A stretch of DNA of 64,000 nucleotides from Chamaea fasciata. Lineage: Eukaryota > Chordata > Aves > Passeriformes > Sylviidae. The translations under genes were made by a program, and so were the position numbers. Under the pieces are notes generated by a model that saw only the letters and a list, made by a program, of their open reading frames with translations, searched no databases and was not told the origin of the DNA. Location: positions 15,267,156 to 15,331,155 of the forward strand of contig JARCOQ010000002.1 in NCBI GenBank assembly GCA_029207755.1, written 5' to 3'. Positions 54,243 through 64,000 of this stretch are shown piece after piece. Position 1 is the stretch's first letter. Every line of letters begins with the position of its first letter.

Positions 54243-54678
54243 TGTTGTAATAAGTCAGCCAACACTCCATTTTCTTCATGCAGGAAAAGCCAGTTCTTTA
54301 TTCACACAACTCATTTTACCCAGTTTTTACAGACCTCATGTGCAACTTTAATTGGTTAATAGCTTTCTTGTCAATTACTCTATTGGTTAGTAAAAAGTAT
54401 TCTACTTGTTCATCAAATCTCTGTATTCTTGGATTGTTTACATATTTTCTTCACTGATTCTCATGGGACAAATCCCTTGTTATTGCAGGTGCATTTGTTT
54501 TTCAACCCAAGAGTAGGTTGTTGTGCTAATGACTTCTCATACCAAGATTGTTTTTGCACGGGAACTTGCAAATTGCTTAACTACACTTAGAAGAGATGAC
54601 AGGCTAGTTATTAATTTAATAGAGCAGGCCTGATTTTATGAGGCCTTTCTTTTATAATTCTTCTACCTGTCTACAACA
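54243..54678 (-). mobile_element. Solo LTR, class II-like
   Basis: A 436-bp element with matching ends TGTTGTA...TACAACA. On the - strand it has CCAAT boxes, a clean AATAAA (54302-54297), and a short terminal U5 ending TTATTACAACA. The flanking hexamers GACACC and GACCCT are a possible decayed 6-bp target duplication. No primer site or internal genes adjoin. Confidence 0.75.
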
Positions 54679-55962
54679 GACCCTCCATCAGCTGCTTGTT
54701 TTCATAGGTATTATTAGCAACCTTGTATTTCTGAGCTCTCTGCCTCTGTCTAAACATTACTTTAGAACTAAAACCTCAATGTAACTTCCATTTTCACCAG
54801 GAGGGAGGTGATGGCACAGGAAAGGCATAACAGTTTAACCCATTGTACCCAGAGCCCTTACAGATTTGTTTTATATGCCTGCAAGACTATGACCATTGGT
54901 CTACTTAAAAGTCTATAAAGAGCTGTTTATCTTCTCATGTTTGCCTTGTCGACACTTGTCACTCAGCCTGAGCTTTTTGCCTAGGTTGCCCCCTGTGATC
55001 AAGAAGAGGCATCCAGGGAAGATGACTTTCCCACTCTTCAAAACTGGCTCTCAAATAGGGGATTACCACCCTTCTCTCATTTTCGTTCTCCAGTGACTGT
55101 GAAAGGAGCCCAGGCAATTAACTCTTGAATGGCTGATCTCCAAAGCCCTTCATACATATTTACTTTTATCTAGATGCCTTAGGTAATATTTGATAAGTAG
55201 ATAAACCATATTATTGACTTCATTCCTCCATTCTCAGATTTGGGATGTTATCCTTGTATTTATTCCTGACTGAAGCTCAACCGATCCTGTTCATATTTAT
55301 TGGTAACAATGGACAGTTTCTGATCTCTGCCCCCATATTTCTCCAGCAGCTTAAAACCTGGTTTTAAAGGTCCATTTCAGTGCATGTCATTCAAGTAATC
55401 TGGCTGCAAACACTTTGTGTTCTAATACATTAGTTTGAATATCTGCACAATAGATGGAGATAATTTTTGCTTTACTGCCCTATCGGGCAGCCCTTTTATA
55501 CTCTGCTAACTGAGAAGTTATTTTGTAGATGAGAGAGATCAACAACTTACTGCTGCTACATTTGGATCACTTGGTACAGATCATTCTGCCAGTTCAATTT
55601 AGTAAGGAATTTTTTGGCTGCTGGTTTAAAGAGGTATTGTTCAGGCATACCTAACATATTAGCTTGAGTAGCCTTGTTGTAACAACCTCTTAAAAAACTC
55701 TTCTGGTCCTGCAAATGAATTAATTTCTCACCCATTTTCCTGTAAGGAAAGGAATTTAGCTTTTAGTTTTACTAAGGAATTTAGAAATGTTTCTTTTGAG
55801 GGAGAATTTAAATTTATACACCCCTTGCAACAATTTTTAAAGCTCTTTTACTTGTGCTAGACACCTCAGTTTTCATGTTGGTTTACTCAGACACTTAAAT
55901 TTCTTCTGCTTCATAGTAGAGTTGCTGCTGTGCCTAAATTGAGCTGGTCACACTTGCTGAAG

Positions 55963-56338
55963 AATCACAGAATATCATGACTTGAAGGGACACACAGGGA
56001 TCATCAAGTCCAATTCCTAGCCCTCACAGGACACCTCAACAATTCCATTCCCTGCCTGAGAGCATTGTCCAAATGCTTCTTGAGCTCTGACAGCCTTGGG
56101 GCTGTGACCACTGCCCTAGGGAGCCTGTTGAGTTTCTGACCACCCTCTGGGGGAAGAACTTTTTCCTGATAACCAACTAAATCTTCCCTGAAACAGCTCC
56201 AGCCATCCTGTTTCAGGTCACAGAGAGCAGAGGTCGGAGCTGCTGCTCCACTGCCCCTTGGAAGGAAGCTGCAGACCATGGGGAGATCCTCAGCCTCCTC
56301 CAGGCTGAACAAGCCAAGTGACCTCAGCTATTCTGCAG
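55963..56338 (-). mobile_element. CR1 LINE 3' fragment, distinct subfamily
   Basis: Antisense CR1 of the type with cagaatatcatgacttgaag at its 3' end and cctagggagcctgttgagt, clearly different from the other copies in the window. Confidence 0.8.
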
Positions 56339-56586
56339 GTAACTTGGGATTTGCCTGTTAGGCAGTACTATGCCATACTGAAGTCTTCTAAAGAGTCCAA
56401 CCTAAGATAAATTAATTTGAGCAAGTTTGAGACACAGCAGAACAGATAAGAGATATTACTCAAGATGGCAAAAAGACTTTGCCTTGGGTTTGATCTGTGT
56501 TTTGCACAACAGTGTGTCTCTGCAACTTCAGAAGTTGGGATTAAACCTTGGCCTGCTTTCTGCTCTTCTTTCTCTCCATGTCCTTC

Positions 56587-58191
56587 TGTAGTGATTTTGG
56601 TTTGCCAGTTTGAGTTTCCTGGTCAGCACACCTAATAATGTGGTGGGTTGAGCACTAGCCAAATGCAGGGCACCCACTATAATTACTTACTCAGTTTCTG
56701 TTGCAAGGTAAGAAATAACAGGAGAGCAAAACAGGCTCAAACTGTAAAGGGTATAAAAAAACCTTTATTTAAACAGAACTGAAAGAAAGGAAAAAAATAA
56801 GAAGAATCAGAATAAAACCTTCAGAACACTTCTCCCCCCCAACTCCTCTTTCCCACTGACAATGTACAGAGACAAAACCTGGGACTTAGGTCAGTTTACC
56901 ACCTCTAAAATAGTCTTTCATCAGTTCACTTAGGGAGAGGAGTCCTGCTGGCTGTGTCATGGATACTTCTCCACAAGAAACAGTTCTCTCATGGCTTTGA
57001 TTTCCACAAATAGCAGCTGCCCGGAAATCTGCATTCATGAAGTCCCTCCCATCTCATACAGCCTTCCCAAAGCTGCATTCATAGGCCATGTCAAATTAAT
57101 GGGGTACTATTTTAAGATGAACTGTTCAAAGCAAAGGTTCTCTTCATCTATCTCTGAGATCATCTTCATCTCTGGGAACAGAGGTCTTTGTCTTCTTTCC
57201 GTGGGGTGACGGGTCTTCATCACTTTCATCTCTCTGTTCAGACTTCTCATGAGATCACAGCTACTTCAACATTTACTTGCTGTAGCACGAATGCCATTGC
57301 TCATGTCTAGAGTTGGAACACTCCATCTCCCCATACTTTTTTCATGGATTAAAGGGATATTCTAGTGTATCACAGTCTTATCACTATGGCCTTACAAAAG
57401 AATTTCAGCTTAAGACCAAGGCATCTCCTCATTCTCCTCCCGTCTGGGACTTGACTCCTCTTTCACTGACCTTGGTGTCTTAAAGTTGTACCTCTATGTG
57501 TCTTCACTCTGCCCTTTTCTCTCACTCGAGAGAGGATCGATAGTTTGCAAGTCTCATCTGTGCTGTAAAAGAGTTAATATCTCACCCAGGGCCTGCGGCT
57601 GGTCGTGATGGTTTCTGGCTGGGCGGTGGTCGAAGCAGTCACTGTGATAGAGTCAGGCAGCACTGGGGCTGTGCCAGGATCTCAGGAGACTCAGCCAGAT
57701 TGGCTGCCGCCCCTCTGGCAACAATGGCTGGTCTCAGGCCCATACTGTGTTTAATTCATGCCAGTCTGGCCGCATGGCTGGTCTCAGGTCTGTACTGTGT
57801 TTAATTCCAGCAATGGGCTGGCCTGACCGCACTGGGTGGGGGGAAACTGGCCCGGCCAGAATGGGGCCTGGTGGGCTCCCCAGGAAATGGCCCGGCTCCT
57901 TGGCAGGGCCTGCCCAGCCTGGCCCAGACACAGAGAGGGGGCCAGGCCGGCTTGTTACCTGTTCCCAGGCCGGAAGAAAAAGAGACTTTTCCTGGGCTTG
58001 TTTGTCTTAAAATGTGAATCTCACAGGGGCGTATTCAGCTCTTTAATTGGTTTAACAGGTTGTCAGTATTCCAACTAGCCACTGATTGGTTTTGTCAGGC
58101 GCAGAGGAAACTGCTAGCAGCTTCTCTTAGAAAAATCATTTCCATGGGTGGCTTCTTCTCATCAAATGTCAATTAATGCAAAACCAGTACA
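56587..58191 (-). mobile_element. Long GC-rich LTR, ERVL-like, probably solo
   Basis: On the - strand the element begins TGTACTGGTTTTGCATTAA at 58191, followed by GAAGCTGCTAGCAG-like sequence and CCAATCAG. I recognise this start as typical of a common avian LTR family. It continues through a GC-rich block (57590-57970) and an AATAAA near 56767-56762, to a likely end ATCACTACA at 56587. The flanking 5-mers CCTTC and CCTCA are only a partial match, and no polypurine tract or primer site is seen. The left end is less sure. Confidence 0.65.
57724..57830. repeat. 50-bp-period tandem repeat in the GC-rich LTR
   Basis: Two imperfect copies starting atggctggtctcagg at 57724 and 57774, each including tactgtgtttaattc. 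Confidence 0.8.
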
Positions 58192-58800
58192 CCTCATCTG
58201 AGATGGCACTTATTCTCGTGAGGTCTTGCATCTTGTGCTGTAAAGTGATGTATTCAACAGGAGGGTCTACTACAAACCCATCTATAGGCTGTTCAGGCCA
58301 CTGTGTTTGTAGTTTTTCTGGGCCAAATTCTGACTGCTTATGTTCTAGGCAAGAGTTTTTATCACTCAAATATTGTTTAAGAGTAGATAGTCTTGTCACT
58401 ATTTTGACAACCACACATCTGTACTTAAATCCACAAGGTACAGCTTGAAATTCTTCCTGATTTATATTTTAGTCTCCTAAATACCCATTTTAACCTGTGG
58501 ATGATTGAGTAAAACCCAGAGAAGTGGCAGAATTTCCTATAAACCTTCTAGTCATTCTGCCTAGAAGGGGAGATAGGAAGCCCTCAGTGCTATGTGAGGT
58601 ATCACTCATCTGATGCTTTGACGTCAAACTCTTCTTTTCTTTGGGAAGGATACAAGTGTCCTGTACCATAACTTCTGTAGCTGCCATAGAGTCTGTTCCT
58701 GCTGTTGCTGTGGAAGTCTCTTGGTGAACCTGAACACAAACTGTTGGCAGAAGAGCTAACATGATACATCTCTTCATCTGCCATCCATTGCACATGAAGG
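58192..58800 (-). pseudogene. Unidentified coding-like relic
   Basis: The - strand has a 101-residue frame open from 58795 to 58490. A second frame open from 58414 down into the LTR (58169) follows, with stops between. The composition is protein-like (Ser/Thr-rich, then charged with PPVEYITLQH), and the block is more GC-balanced than the nearby intron. An alternative overlapping frame (58793-58602) is also Ser-rich and open. I do not recognise a family. It could be an env or gag remnant of an endogenous retrovirus or a retrocopied cellular gene fragment. It directly abuts the LTR at 58191. Confidence 0.35.
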
Positions 58801-58844
58801 AAAAAAAAGTTATCCTAAAAGTAAATCTTTATTATACCTAATCT

Positions 58845-59000
58845 TGGGGGTTTTTTGGTGTGGGTTTTGTTTGTTTATTGTTTGTTTGTTTGGGTTTTGT
58901 TTGTTTTTGTTTGGGTTTTTTTCTGTTTGGTTTGGTTGGTGGGGGAGTTTAAATTTTTTTTAAATTTTTGTTCTTAAATTTTTTAATTTTTAAAAAAATT
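58845..59000. repeat. G/T-rich then A/T-rich low-complexity tract
   Basis: Irregular repeats of gttt and gggttttgtttg (58850-58935), followed by T- and A-rich runs. No gene content. Confidence 0.85.
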
Positions 59001-59188
59001 TTTACTTCAAATGTGGAAATTATTTCTCTGGATTTCAGTCCCTTCAGTTCCAATTCAGCAGGAATATATTTCCATTTCCTGACATCTTGATAGAAACCAA
59101 GAGGAATTATTTGCATCATTACTGTTGCAGGGTGTATAACACTGACAATAGTTTTTGGGAATGGCCCATTTCTTTTGGAAAGGGATGG

Positions 59189-59305
59189 CAATCATAGAAT
59201 CATTAATGTTGGACAAGACCTCTAAGATCATCAAGACCAACCATTCTCCAGGCCAAGGCCACCACTGACCCATGTCCCCAAGTGCCACATCCACACCTCT
59301 ACAGT
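59189..59305 (-). mobile_element. CR1 LINE 3' fragment, short
   Basis: Antisense CR1 3' end of about 115 bp: atcatagaatcattaatgtt, gacctctaagatcatcaag and ccactgacccatgtcccc. Confidence 0.8.
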
Positions 59306-61639
59306 AGGTGGCCCTTGAGTTTGAAAAGGAGCTCCTGTGGGAATGGTGTCCATCCCATCTTCTTTGCAAACTCACTTACTGTTTTAAATGTGAATGGGCA
59401 ACTGATTTGTCAGATAGGTCCAGACTTTGAAACAAATTACATACAGCTCATTCTAGACCTGCAAAAAGCTCAAAACTCTCTTGCCTGGGGGCTCCTTTTT
59501 GTACTCCTCCAGGCCTGAATCATACTTAAGCTGCTTTTAGCAGAAAGAGTAGTCTCAACCTGTGCTTTGTGCTCAGTTCTGTAAAGAAGAGGGGAGAAGG
59601 AAGTCCAGTTCTGTTGCATGGAACCACTGCCTGTCCTCCTTTCTGTTGCTCAGGGTGAGACATATATCTGCCACATCTCTTTGGTAACACCTGCAGATCA
59701 CCTTGTTATACACTGTCCTACCCAAATAAGAGAGGGAGAATTCAGCTCTGCAACATGGGTGTATCTAGAATGGGAAAGGCAGCAAAACCTTAGATCTCTT
59801 GCACTGAAAACACCACTTACTCCTTTGCAAAGTGTCCTATAATTTGAGTAGTGATCTGTATATTCAGATATCAGTAATTGTGGGCAACTAGTTCACATAA
59901 AAATGGGATTATGTGTCCTTTGACCCAGTGAATTATCTTGAATATCTGTCTTTGTGAATATTTGAACATTGGAATTTGTTTAAATTCCTAGAACTTGTCA
60001 TTTAACTATAAGATAAACAGAATCTCATCACATAAGTGATACAGAGTATTCATTTATTTTTCTGAATGAAGGCAGAAAGCACTAAACTGAGAGAAGGGAG
60101 GGCAAACCAGACCATCCCTAATATATCTGCAGTGCAAATTGCCCGAGTACAGTTCACAAGTCTCCTGCTGCATTTTCTTGTGTTTGTCATATTACATCAT
60201 TCTGAAAATAAGTGGTTGATGGTGTAGGAGTTGGTTAAAAGACAAAGCTGTAAAGGCTTTGTGGAGTTTGCATTCAAAAGATCTGAAACAGCTTTTGAAA
60301 TCTAAGAAGCAAGTTGATGTTTTTGCTGCTGCCTTCTTGTGTGGCCCTTACCTCTTTACTTCACTGTCTGCAACTGTGTATTCTGAAAAACAGCTTCTCC
60401 TTAAGCTGATTTGAGGATTTTGTGGAAGAGACAGAATCCCTACAGATCCATTTAGGGGTAGCCTGGGAGGAGGTAATATGGGAGAGGAAATTCAAGAGCA
60501 ATACTACTCACAGCTCTCCCATGGGTACACTTATTCTTCACAGAGGGACTTGTTGCAGTCTACTTTATTCTATTTATAAAGGGAGCAAAACAAGAAAAGT
60601 AATGTGGAAAAGGATCTGTGCTAGGGACTACTCTTAACTGCTGTTTCAAGATTTTCCTGTGCCAGGCAAAACCCAAAATGCATTATTAGGCCTTGAGCAG
60701 AAAGAGTTTGTTTTAAATGGAATTCATGAAGGAGTTTCATACCGACAGTGGTTGAATCTTAGTTGTATATTCAGCAGATCAGTAAAATCTGGTGTTTACT
60801 ATTTTTTTTTTAATTTGGAGGGAAAATGAGCCAGCTGTTTATGTTAACGTACAGCATACTATTTGCATATAGGGTGGTGATTATATTTGGATAAGTGCTG
60901 AGCTGATGAAGGAAAATTCTCATAACACGCCCGAGATGACATAAAGTGGATTTTCCAAGTGGATTTATAGAGCTTGAGACAGTGAAAGTAGCTTGTGGAA
61001 CTGTATTAAACAGTAAAGTCAGACTTGTAAATTAGGCTTGATTGGTTCATGTTCCTTAAGAAAAAGAGGTTGGCATTTGTCCAAAAAGTTTTGGAATGAC
61101 AGGCACAGAGAAGCAAAAGATCTGGCAAAAATAACCCTCTGCAAATAGTGAAATTTGTGTGTTTTCTCTCCTTTGTGCAGCCGTCAGAGAAGTCCAGTGT
61201 TGGATTCTTTGCTCGTAGAGGATTCAACCATTATTACTCACTTTTGAAGAGTTTACATGATGACCCAGTTCAGACCATAAATACATAAATATATGGTCAA
61301 TAGTAATATTTCATGAAGTGCAGCTTGGTCCTATAAAATGGTTTCAACAGTAGGAATTAGCATAACATGATGGTTTCTTGGGTGACTGGCTTGCCAAACC
61401 GTAGAGCTGTGTAAGTGTTCCTACACGACCTCACTGTTTTTCAGTACAGCTGTCCTCTGGGAACTTCTGTGGTTCATGTGGCACTAAGCTCATTTGGGGT
61501 TTTAACACTTTGGGATACAAGTTATTGGCCAAATGGAGCCTGGCGTTGTGATAAAACAATTGCTTCAGCCTTGGTTAAACATCTGTATTGCTCATGAGCA
61601 TGCCTGGTGGGTATGATCTATTCTTCCCTTCTTTTATAG

Positions 61640-62345
61640 CGATCGACACCATACATCCAGTGCAATTCCTGTTCCAAAGAGACAGAGCTCTAGCTTCGGC
61701 AGATTGGATATTGGCTTTTCCAGTGGGCTTCCTTCTCCTGGTAAAGGACTCCGAAAACGAGCCAGCACAGGAAATGAGAGACTACAGTACAAAACTCCTC
61801 CTCCTAGTTACAACTCTGCTTTAACTGAACCTGTTGCTGTCACAGCCTGTGTGGGAGAGTTGGATAAAAAATCTGGACCCATATGTTCTTCCTTGGACAC
61901 CTCTTCTATGGACTCCTCCAAAAGAAATACCAAGAAAGGCCAGGACTTGTGCAGTAGTTTAAATGGAGAAAATGGAAGCCTAAACAAAACCCAAGATGAG
62001 CAGGAATCTTTCATAGAACGTTCTAGTGCAATAAATGGGGCGTTTCTGCCTAGTGAATACTCTGGCACCATGAGCAATGAGCAGCCCTGTGAGTTTCAGC
62101 CTGCACTCAACCCCGTGCTTTGCTGCACGGTGGAGCAGGCAGAGGAGATCATGGGTATGGAAGCGACAGGGTTCAGCACAGGAGATCAGCTGGAAGACTT
62201 TAACTCCATCCCAGTGGAACATGCTGTAGCGGTTGAGTGTGATGAACAAGTCCTAGGAGAGTTTGAGGAGTTCTCTCGAAGGATCTGTGCACTGAATGAG
62301 AACATGTCCAGCTTCCGCAGACCTCGTAAAAGTTCGGACAAGTGA
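61640..62345 (+). CDS. UVRAG: UVRAG last coding exon (probably exon 15), regulatory tail and stop
   Basis: The exon follows cttttatag. It starts with one base completing Cys466, then has 234 codons and a TGA stop at 62343-62345. It encodes the low-complexity, Ser-rich tail and ends [10 protein letters not shown]. The conserved blocks are [24 protein letters not shown] and [19 protein letters not shown]. In human UVRAG, Ser498, Ser550 and Ser571 are reported mTORC1 sites. The equivalents are retained here: the Ser of LPSP is encoded at 61734-61736, with further matches in CSSLDTS and CSSLNG. The total predicted length is one residue more than human, so the tail is intact. This exon supplies nearly half of the sequence present. 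Confidence 0.97.
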
Positions 62346-62440
62346 GCTCAGGCAGGCATTGAGGTGAAATCAGTGATCTGGAATAGAAATAAAATTGCAC
62401 TTACTCTTTATATTAATTATGAAAATAAAAAAGCTAAAGC
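62346..62440 (+). promoter_or_regulatory. UVRAG: UVRAG 3' UTR start with proximal poly(A) signals
   Basis: After the TGA, two canonical AATAAA hexamers lie at 62388-62393 and 62424-62429, so the transcript could end only about 100 bases after the stop. Which site is used cannot be read from sequence alone. Confidence 0.6.
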
Positions 62441-64000
62441 TGTTCCTATGATGTTAGACAAATGGACTTGAGCACAATAACGCAGGATCACAGTGTATTC
62501 ACAGCCCAGGTAAATTTTCATTCTGCTTTAAGTCCTTTTATGGCTGGTATTTATAATCTGTTGAAGGTTTTGTGTTGTTTTTTGTTTTGTTTTGTTTTTT
62601 TTTCTTGGGCATTGAAATCCATTTATAAAGGCTTTCCTGAAAACAACTTCTAGTGCTGATCAGCCCCTTCTATGAACGTTTGTTAAGTTCTTAATTATTA
62701 TTTAGAGTTAAATTTATTTTAATCTTTAAAAAATCCTTTAATTTAAAATACTTCTATGATAAGATGTCTTTACACTCTCCCATGTACTCCTGTGTTCGCT
62801 TGAGCAATGTAGTCAGTACTAGAGAAATACCATGAATTTGTTACATTTGGACAACTTTATTTTGGCCGTCCTCTGTAGCATTTGGAGCTCTAGTTCGCAC
62901 TGAGGAGTCTTCAGTTGGCAGTGTAAACTTCACAGAGAATGAGCACCTGTGTGATTTTTGCAGATTCCTTGTACCTGGTTAATTAGAAATTACATTTGGG
63001 GGTTTTCTGCTCCTCTTTTCCTCCATACTTGCTCTTCCTACCAGTGGAAGCCTTGAGGAGTAAATCACCTCTAAGGTTCTGTGTAATAATCTCAGCCTGA
63101 CCATTCTCCACTTAGGTTGGGCACAGATCTCATTAGCAGAGACTTAATGAACCCAGTACCAATGTGGGGTTCAGCTGCTACCCTCCAAGGTGTGCAGTGG
63201 TGACGGTGTGCCCTGAGACACTTTCGATACCTTCCAAAAAACCCAGACTGGGAATGAAGCAATTACGAATTAGGTGAATGTGTGGAGTTGCTTCACCCTC
63301 TGTAAAAAGGAGGCACTTAACATTATTCAACTGAATTTATTGGGTTTTTTTTAACATCTATACTTGGAGGGACTAAACTTCCAGTGGTTTACTGGAGGTA
63401 CAGTTTGCTGTTGGGTAGGTTACCACTGCCACATGTGTTCAGCTGCACTAATGAGAAAGCAATTTGCAGCCTGCTTTGTGATTCCTGGTATGTGCTTCAG
63501 TTTGGATTTCATTGCTCTTGCTTTCTATATTGTATATCCAAAAATATGGGCTCAGCTGTGAGCTCTGAAATATAAAAGTATATAGCAGAATAAAAATACT
63601 TTATCACGCCTGGCTTTTTTTTCCTCTCCCTGGTTTATGTTTTCTTTTGAACCCACAACATAGTCTTTTCCTAACTTCACCGTAATGCTAGTTAAAATTA
63701 ACTTTTTAAACACATGGATATGTACAATCTCAGCTTTCTGTTGTCAAAACAAGATGTGTTTGTGAGAACCGGTATACATAATAGCACTGTTCTAGAATAT
63801 GCATTTTTCCAGGGAACACCTTAATGATTGTATTAAAACTATATTCACATTTCTTTGGTTAGCTTTTAATGGTTGTGTCTGCAGTTAAGTGGTTGGATCG
63901 AGCCTTTCTGCAGTGATTTGTTGACTTTGATCTGTCCCACGATGATGTGCTAGATGGGAGCACTCAGAGACCTTGATTTTGAGACACTGAACATGATTTC
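62441..64000 (+). other. Possible extended 3' UTR and 3' flank of UVRAG
   Basis: No further gene is seen. A third AATAAA at 63589-63594 could serve a longer UVRAG 3' UTR. The stretch is AT-rich with no recognised transposon, and contains a T-rich tract near 62577-62605. ORFs of 60-65 residues here show no recognisable protein features. Confidence 0.4.

Overview
The window is vertebrate nuclear DNA, and the repeats point to a bird. It holds about fifteen CR1 LINE 3' fragments, several with the avian CR1 8-base tail, together with ERVL-type and class II LTRs of avian style. No prokaryotic gene organisation is present. The one cellular gene I can support is UVRAG, on the + strand. UVRAG is the autophagy and endosome subunit of PI3-kinase (VPS34) complex II. 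Nine coding exons (7297-7402, 9249-9375, 10290-10374, 10853-10940, 11514-11574, 13546-13711, 30104-30182, 48046-48137 and 61640-62345) join in phase and encode about the last 502 residues, from roughly residue 198 of a ~700-residue protein to the stop. The N-terminal exons lie upstream of the window. Poly(A) signals follow the stop codon.

Region by region: 1-6341 is a decayed class II (betaretrovirus-like) endogenous retrovirus on the - strand. It reads 5' LTR (6341-6003), a tRNA-Trp-like primer site, gag, dUTPase-like, protease, RT, RNase H and integrase, and it runs off the left edge. 7297-13711 is a compact cluster of six UVRAG exons. 13712-30103 is a 16.4 kb intron with two sister solo LTRs (15828-16941 and 19891-20872, each with a perfect 5-bp target duplication) and the longest CR1 copy. 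30183-48045 is a 17.9 kb intron with five CR1 copies, including a pair sharing about 141 identical bases. 48138-61639 is a 13.5 kb intron holding two class II solo LTRs, a long GC-rich ERVL-like LTR, more CR1 and an unidentified coding-like relic at 58192-58800. 61640-64000 is the last exon, the 3' UTR and the 3' flank.

For function, the exons present encode the Beclin-1-pairing coiled coil, the BARA2-like membrane domain and the disordered, phospho-regulated tail of UVRAG. Everything else is intronic transposon sediment. The LTR elements whose direction I can read all lie antisense to UVRAG. I see no new multi-gene system. The most unusual signals are a likely CR1 3' transduction (45140-45724 versus 49010-49522), the in-frame 78-bp duplication in the ERV pol gene, and the unidentified relic at 58192-58800.
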